64,000 nt of DNA from Aspidapion aeneum. Its lineage: Eukaryota; Arthropoda; Insecta; Coleoptera; Brentidae. This document shows positions 25,932 to 37,114 of the stretch, one piece after another. Position 1 is the stretch's first letter. The number at the start of each line of letters is the position of its first letter. The notes under the pieces are model-generated. The model was given only the letters and a program-made list of their open reading frames with translations, was not told where the DNA came from and made no database searches. The translations under genes and the position numbers were made by a program. Where the stretch lies: contig OY755046.1 of the NCBI GenBank assembly GCA_963576565.1, forward strand, positions 46,308,786 to 46,372,785. Reading direction: 5' to 3'.

Positions 25932-26041
25932 ACCCTGTTTCCACCAATGCATGCCCACCCCGATTTGCACCGGTTTTAAATGTAGCGTCACATGATGCGT
26001 TTTTTTGAATCGGGGTGGGCATGCATAGGTGGAAACCGGGT
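25932..26041. mobile_element. 110-bp palindromic MITE, intact copy
   Basis: The arms ACCCTGTTTCCACCAATGCA and (reverse strand) ACCCGGTTTCCACCTATGCA continue inward through TGCCCACCCCGATT. A second, interrupted copy is at 40661-41184. No target duplication is clear. Confidence 0.75.
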
Positions 26042-26820
26042 GTTAGAGTTTCAAAATAACTTTTAAATGCATATATCTCCAATACTAATAAACGAAATAA
26101 TCTCAACATATATGATTTCGAAATCTGGAAGAAAAGATCTTTCAAAATCTAAAATAATATACAGGAGGTTCCGTTTCTTAAAAAATTATGAAACTTATGT
26201 ATTCATTATATTTTGATATCTATTCAAATAAACGTTTTAGATATGGTGTAACATTATACGGGAAAACCCTGAACGTACCAAAACCTGGAAAATTAATAGG
26301 ACCCAAACCTGAATTTGAACACAGATTAAAACAAAAGAGCATAAAAACTTGTGTATATTCAAATAATTCAAAATTCAAAAAATGTTTTTAAGAAATATTT
26401 TAATTGCTTTGCTCTAATTTTTTTTAAGTTGGTTCAGATTATAATTTATAATAAAACCTTAAACTTTTTTAAATATTTTTCTTTTAATGTCAACACCTTT
26501 CTATATAGCTACAACATCTTTCGGGTTTCATTAAAAATTAACTTCGCTTCAACAAGTTCGTTATAGGATCTCTTTGAAGGCTTAAGAAGTTGTATACAAA
26601 AACCGATCAAGAGTGCTTAAATTATTCACGAAGGCGATATTGAAGAGGGTTTTAAAGGGGTGGTCAGGCAATTTTAAAAGAAAACCAAAAAGAGGGTAAA
26701 AACGCGGAGGCGTTCGATTGGAAAGGCTTGAGTGTTTGTCTTGGAGGTTTTTCATGATTTTAGGGTTAACTTTTAACAAATGAGCCCAACATCATTGGAT
26801 TCAAGCACTGAAATACAAAA
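26042..26820. other. Unannotated AT-rich sequence
   Basis: Short frames only. Nothing recognised. Confidence 0.5.
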
Positions 26821-26824
26821 ATAA

Positions 26825-27622
26825 ATAGAACAAACGTTAAGTTTAGTACCCATAAATAAAGAAAACAACAATTTTTCGTGGGCAGCTCGAAAGCTGTACA
26901 GCCACGGGTATCTAAGATCTAATAGACACCTTCTAAGTGTTCACAGAAAACTTTTGTAAATCTATAGAGACGGTATATAAATTTAATCTTACGATATTGG
27001 TTAGAGAAATAAAAAATAGTGCCTGCGATACCGTATGCTTTTCACACAAGTGGCGACATCTGCCAAACACAAAAGAAACTGCTTAAGTAAAAACAAAAAG
27101 CAGGCAGATGATACGAAAAACAGGACCAATGACAGTAACATAATTTGTCACTCAGGTTGGGTCCCTTAAGGATGAAACAGTTAACTGTCAACACTTAATA
27201 GGAGTCCCTTATATCTTGGACTCCCGTGGTTGTTTTCGAGCTGCCCACAGAAAAATACAAGAGAAACAAAATCTTTCTATGACCGCTTAACCATGAAAAA
27301 TTGTTGTTTTCTTTATTCACGGGTACTAAACTTTATGTTTGTATTATTTTTGGCTCACACTCCGCTGACCTGACATAAAACGTCGCGAAGTCGGCAAAAA
27401 TGCAAATTCATAGACCCGACCTGAGGGACAAATTATGTCATGGTCATGGGTACTGGTTTTTGTTTCATCTGCCTGCCTTTTGTTTTTACTGTGGTAGTTT
27501 CTTTTTTGGTAGATGTCGCCACTTGTGTGGAAAGCATACGGTATAGTTGGCATTATTTTTCATTTATATTACCAATATCGTAAGATGAGATTTATATACC
27601 GTCTCTATAGCTTTACAAAAGT
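26825..27622. repeat. Two interlocked inverted repeats (L1-L2-R1-R2)
   Basis: L1 (about 26825-26955) is complementary to R1 (about 27180-27345), sharing AAAGAAAACAACAATTTTTC and GGGCAGCTCGAAA. L2 (about 26956-27178) is complementary to R2 (about 27395-27622), sharing ACCGTATGC, AGTGGCGACATCT and CAGGCAGATGA. The pairs alternate rather than nest. If a full unit E equals L1 followed by R2, the middle segment L2-R1 is a reverse copy of E, so this looks like one copy of an element inside another copy of itself in inverse orientation. R1 also contains ~45 bp absent from L1. No coding sequence. Confidence 0.75.
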
Positions 27623-28139
27623 GCTACATTGACCTTGCAGTGTTCTGAGTTTTTTAAGGATTATTACTTGGCTTATTTTGTATATATCACAGTTTCTTTT
27701 ATTTATGTTTTTATTTACTCTGAATACAGCTTTGAGACCCTAAATAGAACCATAGCTAAATCTTGCATCATTCTCTCCCGATTTACACTGTCCAAACCCT
27801 GTTTAAAATCTACATAAATATACTATATATACAGTGTGTCCACAAATGACAAAAAATTTTCTATTTACATTTTGCTTTTCTGGCAATCGCAACCGAAATT
27901 TGGTTAATGACAGTTTTTTGCCATTTAAAATTTTTTGAAAATGCTAACCTTTGAACGGAGCGTCACATCAATATGCGGTTTTCGGAATATAGTAGAGCAC
28001 ATTTCTCTTAAAAATTTATGTTATATTATATTGAACCAAAAACTTCGTAGGAGCTTTCATTTCGGAGATATTGACAAAAAAAACTGTTTTCAAGATTGTT
28101 ATTGTATGAAGTTTAATTGGACTGTGCTAATGGGCTAGG
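27623..28139. other. Unannotated sequence
   Basis: No gene recognised. TACAGTGTGTCC near 27830 resembles the terminal motif noted elsewhere in the window. Confidence 0.45.
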
Positions 28140-28147
28140 AAGGTATC

Positions 28148-28269
28148 CAGTGGCGTATTCATGAATACAAACATAAAATAGCCTAAAATACGGTCTTATG
28201 AGGTCTCGCCCCCCCCCCCGAAATTGTCTCGCCCCCCCCCCCCGAAACTTTTTTCTATATACGCCACTG
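28148..28269. mobile_element. 122-bp hAT-type MITE with poly-C tracts
   Basis: The termini CAGTGGCGTAT and ATACGCCACTG are inverted repeats of the hAT type (CAGTGGCG). The octamer AAGGTATC directly flanks both sides (28140-28147 and 28270-28277). Two runs of about 11-13 C residues lie in the interior. No coding capacity. Confidence 0.92.
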
Positions 28270-28277
28270 AAGGTATC

Positions 28278-28861
28278 AGATCCGTCATGGATCCATTTAT
28301 TTATATCTGCCACCGTTATCAAGCAAATTTCTATATGACTATTAAAAAAAATGTTTTTTATAACGGCAACAAATTTTAAATAAATACCAAAACATACCAA
28401 AGAAAACAAAATTTTTTTGTATGTTAGAATCAAAAAAAGTTCTGAGACAGAAAATATTTTAACACCCTGTAGATCGGCAAAGAAGCGTTATTCGACCTAT
28501 ATTTATAGGAACTTTTTCTCTAAAATAAACCAAAAAATTACACTTCTTCATTGGTACATGTTTTTGGGAATACCCTGTGTAATAACCGAACACTGTGTAA
28601 GTTTGATTGAGAACACACAACATCACAACCATTTACAAAACGAAAAAGGTACCTAATATCAGAGAATTTGTTCATTGATTTTATTGATTTTTAGCCGATG
28701 AACAAAATACATTGATTTAATGTAAAAATTCATTGAATCATAGAAGTTTTTTTGTCATAATGTTTTAATACATTAAAAAATTTGTTCATTGAAAATGAAT
28801 GTACCTACATTTTGTTATTTCTATGTTAGATAGACTTATGATCCAAAGGGCAATGTGTCAG
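28278..28861. other. Unannotated AT-rich sequence
   Basis: It contains one ACACCCTGTA motif at 28462 and a related ATACCCTGTGT near 28570. No gene recognised. Confidence 0.5.
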
Positions 28862-30008
28862 CAGTGGCGGCTGGTAACGTTATAAATTGGGGGGGGGGGC
28901 AGAAATTTAAATTGCATGAAAAATTAAATAAAAACACTTACCGAAACAATTTTATTTTAGTATTTTCCAAACAAGCAAATAATTGGTGTAGTTTTTAATT
29001 TATTTGCTTATAGATAAAGTCCATTCGCCTTTCCTTTTTATGGCCCCGTAGAGCAACTTCAAAAATCCCACAGAGTTTTAAACAGTCTATTAACCTACTA
29101 AGTATATGTCTAAATTTTTCACATTTTCATTATGTTCGGTAATGTTTTGCCTATAGGCACTATTCAATTGGCACCTAATATCAGTCTTGCCTAGCATAGA
29201 AAATTCTATGTGGTTATTTAAATGAATACCACTTACTTTGTGTCTTTTTAACTTTTCACTAAAGTGCTTGATATCACACATTCCCTTTGCACGCAGGATC
29301 ACTTCGTGGATTGTTCATAACACGACAAATAAAGCAAAAAAAAGCATTTCTTTTTTCACAACAGCACAACCAGTTTTCAGCATCGTATAATTTTTTATTA
29401 AATTTTCTATTATAAGTTTTTATGGAACACCCCTCGGCATTAGGTACTTACACTAAAATTTTGGTTAATTTTTAGGTCCGGTCTATGTGCCCCTAAAGAT
29501 TTTATTTATAATCGAAGTTCATTTGCACAGTTAATTATGTAATCGACGGTATTTATTTCCATTTTATAAACAAACGATAATGAAAACAAACAATGACACG
29601 CGACCGGGAGCTTTTTACTACCGACAAACCCCAAATCAAAACAAATTCATACGTGTTCACTACTAATCACATACGTATGTTTCCGCACAATGATGTCGCC
29701 GACGTTAACTAAAACAAACATTCCTCCCGCACCCGCGCGAAAACCGAACCGAATCGAACCCAGACAACCCTGAAAAACGGGTGAAATTGAAACATTGCCT
29801 CGCGCGGCGCTGCCGGCTTGTAATTATTTACGTTAAAAGATCACCCAATTAATCGCCCGTTGATAACTGCATGTAATAAAAAGAACTAGACAATCATGTC
29901 ATAAGGGAAGATTTCACTTTTTTTTAAATAAATCAATTAAAAATACTGTTTGTTGTCTAGTTTTGGGAGGGCACTGCCCTGTTGCTCTCCCTGTAGCAGT
30001 CGCCACTG
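28862..30008. mobile_element. ~1.15-kb non-autonomous hAT-type element
   Basis: The left end CAGTGGCGGCTGGTAACG is matched by the right end, which on the reverse strand reads CAGTGGCGACTG. A G-run follows the left end, as often seen in hAT elements. The flanks are TGTGTCAG and GTAGTCAG, sharing GTCAG and aligning better with one indel, so the 8-bp duplication is imperfect. No transposase frame is present. An internal GC-richer segment lies at about 29700-29820. Confidence 0.65.
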
Positions 30009-30016
30009 GTAGTCAG

Positions 30017-30380
30017 TATTTATTAAAAATCGATAATGATAAATATAAGTTTGTTACAATTTTGCCTATAGTTGCAAAAATGAATTCGGTCGTTTTTCAA
30101 ATTTGTTTTGACACCACCATATGCTTCGTAAGTAGATTATTAAAAATAAGCCAAGAGTAGCCTTTATCTGGACCCATAAATATAGTATTTATGGGCTCAA
30201 AGAAGGCCCAACAATATAAGCTAAAGCAATAAATAACAATTATTAATATAAAAACTTCGGCCATCTTATTCTGAGGATATTCAAAAGCATTCGCTTATTT
30301 TCGATTTTTATTAAATCGAACGGTGAACTAATGTGTCAGATTTATTATGCAGGGCCGTACTTATTTATTTTAAATTATTT
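30017..30380. other. Unannotated sequence
   Basis: No gene or repeat recognised. Confidence 0.5.
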
Positions 30381-30390
30381 AAAAAAATAA

Positions 30391-30712
30391 CAGTTTGCTG
30401 ACGACCAAGTAATTGTAGCTAATGATAAAGAAGAAGTGTATGATGAGAAAGTTAACGGAAGAATACCAAAAGTGGGGATTAAAACTGAACGTGGACAAGA
30501 CACAGTACTTATGTATTGAAAACGAATCCAGCGAGAGGACTAGACAATGGACGAACAATATCTCCATGCAGTGAGTATGTATACTTGGGTGTCACGTTTG
30601 CTAAGACAGGAACAGACTCTAAAGAACTGGAAAAAAGAAAAGTAAAACCAAAAAAGGTTATTGGATGTCAGTATTTTATGGAGCAGAGAGATAAAAAAGA
30701 ATGTAAAATTTA
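30391..30712 (+). pseudogene. RTE reverse transcriptase fragment, upstream half of the split copy
   Basis: The fragment opens inside the catalytic box (QFADDQVIVANDKE, first residues lost) and continues with EYQKWGLKLNVDKTQYLCIE, ENESSERTRQWTNNIS in a shifted frame, and EYVYLGVTFAKTGTDSKEL, the post-catalytic part of an RTE reverse transcriptase. It matches the antisense copy at 31150-31490 closely and ends at the 10-bp duplicated target. Small deletions shift the frame near 30440. Confidence 0.85.
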
Positions 30713-33700
30713 TTTTATTTTTTTATTTAGTCGGTTTAGAACGTTTTTCTACGTTGTCCGACGCCTATTCTCCACCTCCTTCGATCCTGACAATCATCTT
30801 CTGTCAGATTTTTTTGACTCATTGATCTTTGGATTGACTGTTGCTATTCTAGTTTAGGACGCCCTCTTTTTCTGCGCCCTATTGGTTGCCATTCTAGGAC
30901 CTGCTTTGGAAATCTTTCGTCGTTCATCCGTTGTACATGGCCGTACCATATCAGTTGTCTTTTAGTGATGTCATTCGTTATGCTCCCTTCGATTCTCATT
31001 CATTCTTTTATGATCTCATTTCTTATGTGATCTGTTCTAGATATTCTCATTGATCTTCTTATTGCATCCATTTCGACACTTTCCATTTTTGTTTTGTATT
31101 TTTCTGTTACGCGACAAGTCTCTATTCCATACAACAGCGTGCTTTTCTCCATTTTTCTTCTATGTTAAATTTACATTCTTTTTTATCTCTCTGCTCCATA
31201 AAATACTGTTAAGACATCCAATAACCTTTTTTGCTTTTACTATTCTTTTTTCCAGTTCTTTACAGTCTGTTCCTGTCTTATCAAATGTGACACCCAAGTA
31301 TACATACTTATTGCATGGAGATATTACTTGTCCATTGTCTAGTTCTAACTCACTGGATTCGTTTCCAATACTGTGTCTTGTCCACGTTCACTGTTAATCC
31401 CCACTTTTGGTATTCTTCCATTAACTTTCTCATCATATACTCCATGTCCTCTTTATCATTAGCTACAATTACTTGGTCGTCAGCAAACTGTAGTGTGTAT
31501 ATGGTAAATCGGTCGTTAAGTTGTATTCCCATGCCGTGCACTTTCCGTTTCCAGTTTTTTAGAGCTACTGCGATATATATTTTAAAAAGGGTTGGAGAAA
31601 TACAACATCCCTGTCTTAAGCCTTTTGTTACCAGGAATTCTTTTGAATGTCGATTTCCAATTTTAATTTTAGATTTTGACCCTTTGTATAGTTCTTTTAT
31701 CGCTTTTATGTATGTATGATTGATATTAGTCTGCTCTAGCACTGTCCATAGTTTTTCTACTGGAACGGTATCATATGCTTATTGTATGTCCACAAAGGTA
31801 ACATGAGTCTCTATATTTCTGGCGCTCCTTTTCTCAATTACTTGTTTAAGACAAAAAACATTATCACTGCAAGATCTGCCTGCACGAAACCCACTTTGCT
31901 CTTCTTCTTCTTGTTCATGAAAATCCTTCTCTATTAGATCTCTAAGAATCCTACCGTACAATCTACTGAGAGTACTAGTTACTGAAATTCCTCTGTAATT
32001 GTTGCAATCCAGCTTGTTTCGTTTTTTATGTATTGAGGATATGAATGCAATTTGCCAATCATCAGGTATTGGATGTCCGTTTATGCATTGATTGATAATA
32101 TATGTGAGATTTTCGATTAGTTTCTCTGATCCATATTTGGGCATTTCAGCATATATTCCTCCAGGTCCGCTAGCTTTTCCGGATTTAAGCTTTTTAATAC
32201 TATTTTTTTATCATTTCTTTTTCGATGATTACTTCCTCTCCGTGTACTTCTATGTCTCTCTTCGGAGAGGCTGCCAGATATTCGGGTCTCGTTTCCCGCA
32301 GCAGTCCCTTGTAGTGTTCTGTCCATTGTTCTGGTTTGATGATCTGGGTGTTTACTTTTTCTTTTGTTGGGTTTTTTACTGTAGAAATGATTTTCCATAC
32401 TTCAGAACTCTGCCTACCTCCTACGTGTGTTTGATATCGTGGCATTTGCGCTCGAACAGTTCATTTTTTTCTGTGCGTATCAAATTTCTCAGCTGTCTTT
32501 TAGTTTCCCTATAGATTTCTAGGTCTCTTTGTTCTTTAGTACTGAGCCATTTCAAGTATGTGTCCACCACATCTTCCTGCTATTTCTATTATCTTGGTAT
32601 CCAACAGCTTCGATGCTTGCTTCCTTCAAGCTTTTTATTATATTTGTATATATCTCTTCAAATGAGTGTTCTGTGTTTAATAATTTTTTATCTAATCGGT
32701 TCTGATACAATCTTTGAGTACTTTCGATTTCTAGACTTCTAAAGTTGTATTTTTGATTGTCTTCGATGCATTCTAGGTTTTCATTTTCTTCAATACTTTC
32801 GTCCTTATGTGTTTTTCTTAAAGGGAATAATATTTTTTCTTTTACCAGATGGTGGTCAGATCCACAGGTAATACCACGAAGTGCTCGCACATCATACCAC
32901 TTTAATTGCGAGTGTTGTCCACCTATAGCATAGTCAATGATTGATTTAAGATTTCTTGTTGGCTGAATCCAGGTATATCGATGAATATCCTTATGCCTAA
33001 AAAACCATTATTTATTTTTAGGTTGTGGATTTCACACAATTGCATCAGTCTCAAGCCATTATCATTTGTTACTTCTTCTCCAAATGGTCCTATCACTTTG
33101 CTCTGGGTTTGTCTACCAGTTCGGCTATTAAAATCGCCAAGCATAATTATTTCTCTGGTATTACCGATTTTGGTGATAGTCTCATCAAGTTGGTCAAAGA
33201 ACAGTTGTTTTGTAGTTACTTTTTCGTCATCTGATGGAGCGTAGACTGCTATTATGCTTATATTATGACCAAGCATCTTCATGTTCACTCGAAGTATGTT
33301 TTCACTAATGCAATCGTAGTCGGTAATCTTATTTTTTAGGTTTTTCTTTATTAATAAGGATACCCCTCTGGCTGCTCTTCTTTCTTTTGGGACTCCAGTG
33401 AATATATGGACGAAATTGCCGACACTATTCGTACCTGTTCCTTTCTTTTTTGTCTCTGTAAGTGCAATGATATCGATCTTACAATTCTGCACTTCGGTTG
33501 CAATAAGGTCCAACTTTTGATTCACTCCCTGTACGTTCCATGTAGCTATATTCATAGTCCTTTGTCTTTGCTTTTTTCGTCTTTAAGAATTTCCATCTAT
33601 TGCTCCGAGGCTTTGTTTAGGCTTTTTGGTAATTGCTTTGTTTTACAAGCATTAGAGAACCAGTCTAATGCCTCAACCCCCTACTTGGAAGGCCAGGATT

Positions 33701-33916
33701 TTTAATCAAGGTTTTTCTCCTCTAGCCTTTGACGAGCCAACGCCATACTGTAAGGAAACAGCTGTCTTTTATACTATCCCTAAAAGAAAGGGTTGCCACC
33801 TACGCTATGATCACCGTACCGAGGTCCATTCTCTCCGCCTTTCATATCGATGTGGTCTTCTCCCGTAACTCTGGGAAGGTGCTAACTCTCCGGGTCGGAG
33901 AGTACCTGGAATCTAC
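30713..33916 (-). mobile_element. Full-length RTE-clade LINE with 10-bp target duplication
   Basis: The element is about 3.2 kb, the normal size for RTE LINEs, and is flanked by GTAAAATTTA at 30703-30712 and 33917-33926. Its 5' end (right side) begins GTAGATTCCAGGTACTCTCC and its 3' end (left) finishes in an A/T tail after AACCGACTAAATAAA. It contains a short 5' leader, an endonuclease/reverse transcriptase ORF from 33555 and a very short 3' UTR. It is inserted antisense into an older copy of its own family. Confidence 0.92.
30716..33555 (-). pseudogene. RTE endonuclease-reverse transcriptase ORF, frameshifted
   Basis: From MNIATWNVQG at 33555 the apurinic-like endonuclease shows LTETK, YAPSDDE and MLGDFNSR. 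A frameshift near 32990 leads to a frame with RGITCGSDHHLV, the endonuclease SDH box. The linker follows in two frames (32552-32890 and 32117-32445). Reverse transcriptase lies at 32144-31350: YRGISVTST, EEQSGFRAGRS, VDIQ then a stop in place of a residue before AYD, GLRQGCCISPTLFKIY and LQFADDQVIVAN with the catalytic FADD. The C-terminal tail with QPIGRRKRGRPK is near 30880. Function when intact: target nicking and target-primed reverse transcription. At least three frameshifts and one in-frame stop make it inactive. Confidence 0.9.
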
Positions 33917-33926
33917 GTAAAATTTA

Positions 33927-34198
33927 ACATATATGAAACAATGGTGAAAAGCTCAATGAGAATATCTAGAACAGATCACATAAGAAATGAGATCATAAAA
34001 GAAACAATGGAAATCGAGGGAAGCATAACGGATGACATCACTAGTCTTAAACTAGAATGGCAACAGTCAATCCAAAGATCAATGAGTCAAAAAAACCTGA
34101 CAGATGATTGTCAGGATCGAAAGAGGTGGAGAATAGGCGTCGGACAACGTAGAAAAACGTTCTAATGAACCGACATAGTAGTAGTAGTAGTAGTAGTA
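33927..34198 (+). pseudogene. RTE ORF C-terminal tail, downstream half of the split copy
   Basis: It reads MVKSSMRISRTDHIRNEII, then METEGSITDD-like text, LEWQQSIQRSMSQKNL and DDCQDRKRWR, the tail of the RTE ORF. Two segments are deleted relative to the copy at 40745: the one with LLYGIEICRV...MDAIRR, and the RRKRGRPK box. The coding tail ends just before the (TAG)n terminus. Confidence 0.8.
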
Positions 34199-34339
34199 AA
34201 AATAATGAGGTCTGCTTTAAAATTCTGATACTCAAAATCATGATCATATTTAAAATTTCTAAACGATAATCTCGCATCGGCATCGGGATTTTGGTTTTTA
34301 AATTTGGTCAAAATGGCTGGATGTTTGACAGCGGATTCA

Positions 34340-35080
34340 CCTCGATGCCACACGTTGCTGGTATTATTCTGAAGGTCCAGGCAACATTGTCGCAGCCAAG
34401 ACGGGTACTCGGCAGGACCCGGGGATTATCCTCCAGGACCCTCCATTGGATGTACAGGGCAATACTGAGGATGAGGATCCAAAATTCTGGTGGTCATCAG
34501 TGCTTAATGCTTAGAAGATTACGGAGGCTGGCGTATAGAAAGAGAACTGGAACTATGAGAAGTACACCGATCCTGGCCCTTGAGAAAATTATTCTGAAAC
34601 TGACATCGCTACCCAGTTCGATTAAGAGGAAGGCGATGGGGACCTACGTTTATGTCTAAGCAATGAGTATCTGACTCATTTAGAGTGGCAACCGGCGAGT
34701 CTTGCAGCATTCACGGGCAGATGGCGCTAAAATAAATTCGTCTAGTGCGCAATATTCAGAGACCTCGGAACTCGCATACGCAACTAAATCGTACTAGTAG
34801 TCCCTAAATATTGCGTACCAGACGAACTTATTTCAGTGCCATCTACCCTTCAATATTGCAAGGCTTGCCGGTTGCCACTCTATATGGGTCATATACTCAT
34901 TGGTCTAAGGGACACGGGTTAGTGGAGAGAAATGGGGATCTGGTCCTAGAAGAGCTTACAGTTAGGCAAAAACTCCTCGTGTCAATGACGGTCAGCACAC
35001 CTTTGAGGCTCGAGAAAAGATACAAAGTCCACATCCAGTCCAGATACGGCCCTGTCTATGGTAAAGGGGGTGGGTTAATC
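34340..35080 (+). pseudogene. R1-like LINE fragment (post-RT region), split by a MITE
   Basis: The left piece reads VQATLSQPRRVLGRTRGLSS, RTLHWMYRAIL, RRLRRLAYRKRTGTMRSTP and LALEKII, the region after the reverse transcriptase core in R1/LOA-group LINEs (WGLRPxxxxWLYxAVxxP, LQRxxxRxxTGxxRTTP, ALExxL). After the MITE at 34683-34880, VRQKLLVSMTVS and RLEKRYKVHIQS follow. The minus strand at 48120-48200 has LASMTVS and RLERRYKVHIPDG in a second fragment of the same family. RNase H is not readable here. Frames change several times. Similarity to R1-type elements does not imply rDNA insertion. Confidence 0.65.
34683..34880. mobile_element. 198-bp MITE with ~80-bp inverted repeats and TA target duplication
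   Basis: The left end GAGTGGCAACCGGCGAGTCT and the right end (reverse strand GAGTGGCAACCGGCAAGCCT) are inverted over about 80 bp, including AGATGGC and TTCGTCT. TA flanks both ends (34681-34682 and 34881-34882), as for Tc1/mariner-type elements. It interrupts the R1-like fragment. Confidence 0.88.
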
Positions 35081-35089
35081 TGGTGATTC

Positions 35090-37105
35090 TCTGAATGGAT
35101 TCGGTGACCTGGCCATTCAGGAAATCACCACATGTTACAGGGTATATGGAGTGCCTAATTGGATTTAGCAGCTAGTGCGGGCACATTGTGGCTCTCTGTA
35201 CCCTGTTGATTATGTCAAAAGCTTTATGACCCACCAGTGCGCTAAGGCTATAACCATAGCATTATGTGGTATATCTTGATGACTAAGTTTCTTTCCTAAA
35301 ATATAATTTGAAGTCTACTGTGTTCTATTTACTAGACAGTATTTAAATTATTATCTGAGTCGAACACAGTAGGAGGTACGTGGTGCACGACGGGCCCAGA
35401 AAGGCGTGCCTAGGTGCCAGGTTAGATCCTTTAAGGGTGCTAACCGCCACTACCGTACATTCATACATTTATACATGACCTACCTGGACATCGAATGGAA
35501 GTTCAGACAGTGGGTTAAGGGACTGACCTGGGGCATGGCAAAACAGGCCTATTCAGGCTTTATGTGAACACTGCGGTCACCCTCCACTACTAGTACTACT
35601 TCTACTGCCCAAAATGGCGAAAAATTTCTTAAAATTGGCAAAAAAATTGACTTAACACTAAAAATAAGTTGATAATATAATTTGTTTTGTATAAGCTCCA
35701 AAGGTATGGCTTCTATTTTAACTACATTTTAATAAAAAACTTAAATATTTATTATTTAATTTTTTTTTTAAATGAATAGTTTTAGTTTTAACATATTCTA
35801 CATAAAAAATGCAATGGGAATATTTAATCTTATTTTGCAGTAGTGTATTTTAGTTGGTTAATATTTTCAAGTTTTTATTTATTTATTATTGTTTATTATA
35901 TTTAAAAATTATTTTTAAAAATTTTTGACCAATAAGCTCAAATATTTTCGACGTCTTAATAAAATAACATGGTAAAAAAAAAATTTGTAAACCACTCAAA
36001 AAATCACAAACTCCGACTCTGTTAATATTTCTTCGCCGCACTAAGTGAACTTAATCTTTATAAATGATTGGGGGTCCATAATAAAACACGAAATCAGGTA
36101 GCCAAAAGATGCTGTGTGTAACATCCATAATGAACATCCTGTGCATTGTAAGATGACGTACAAAATTCGTCAGATTAACGAGAAATACTATCTAAGTCCT
36201 TAATTGGTCATTTTATTAATCTGGGATTGATAAGTTCTTGATGAAACAATAAATAGCCTAGATTTATTTTATTACCTTCCTAGCCTGCTTAGCAATGGTT
36301 AGAAAAGACATTTTTTTCGACGAATTTTTTTTTAAATGTATTTTGACCTATCTTAGCAATATCGTCTTAACGTCTGCCTGTGTGTGTGTCTCTCTGGCCC
36401 GCAATAGCCCCTAAACCGGTGAACCTATGTTTATAAAATTTTCAAGTAAAACAACGTACAATAGTGTAAAGAGCTGACTAAATTTTCGTCAACATCTATT
36501 AATGCTATCAACAGTATTTTGACAGTTCAAATTTTATTGTGTAATATTAACAATAAATATTTTTTGTATCAAAGTACGCGTGTAGGTATATAATTTTTTA
36601 TAAATCACAACTACACGAAAAAGTTACTTACTCACAAAAGCCATTACCAAAACAAAGCTTAAGATGCGGGAATAAGCGGTTACTACCACAATTAAATCAG
36701 CTGATCTGATAAAGATAGCTGTGGTTCAAATCGCAATGCAGGAATACATTAGTAAATACCATAGATATATAAAAAAAAAACACAGATCTCGCGCCCACCA
36801 CTACGCAGCCTTAAATAGGGGCGACAATTGTGGCAAACAAGCAGCTAAATTTCTCCAGCGCACTCACCAAAAGTTTAAATTTCACCTGTTCTCCTTAATC
36901 GAGATCAATGGTTTTATTTATACCTATATGTTCTAGCATGTATGTAGTCCAATGCCTATCTAAGCCTATTGGTTTTTTATATTTATGATAAATACGATAG
37001 AAATATAAAAATATATAGAACACATGTCAAACCTGCGCGGACTAGAGATGAGAAGAATTTAAAATCCGCGATTTCGTCACTAACTAAGCAAGGCGAAGTT
37101 CGGTA
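35090..37105. other. Unannotated; possible R1-like 3' sequence then AT-rich DNA
   Basis: 35090-35600 is GC-richer and may be the 3' region of the R1-like LINE, but no motif proves it. The remainder is AT-rich, with a short TG run near 36380. No gene recognised. Confidence 0.4.
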
Positions 37106-37114
37106 GGCACGATT

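Larger units (their letters stand above)
30391..34198 (+). mobile_element. Older, 5'-truncated RTE LINE, split by a second RTE
   Basis: The two visible pieces are 30391-30712 and 33917-34198. They join exactly at GTAAAATTTA, which is duplicated on either side of the inserted RTE. The element ends in a (TAG)n tail (about 34175-34197), the kind of simple-repeat tail RTE elements have. AAAAATAA precedes the 5' truncation point and follows the tail, a possible but low-complexity target duplication. Confidence 0.85.

Noticed and set aside
32092..32514. 140-codon plus-strand frame and neighbouring plus-strand frames at 31.0-33.7 kb
   Set aside because: They lie antisense to the RTE ORF, whose minus-strand frames carry the recognisable endonuclease and reverse transcriptase motifs.
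34340..35080. Site-specific R1 insertion in ribosomal DNA
   Set aside because: Only R1-like coding similarity is present; no 28S rRNA sequence flanks any of the fragments.
36720..36740. GGTTCAAATC resembling a tRNA T-arm or SINE B box
   Set aside because: No A box at proper spacing and no cloverleaf could be drawn.
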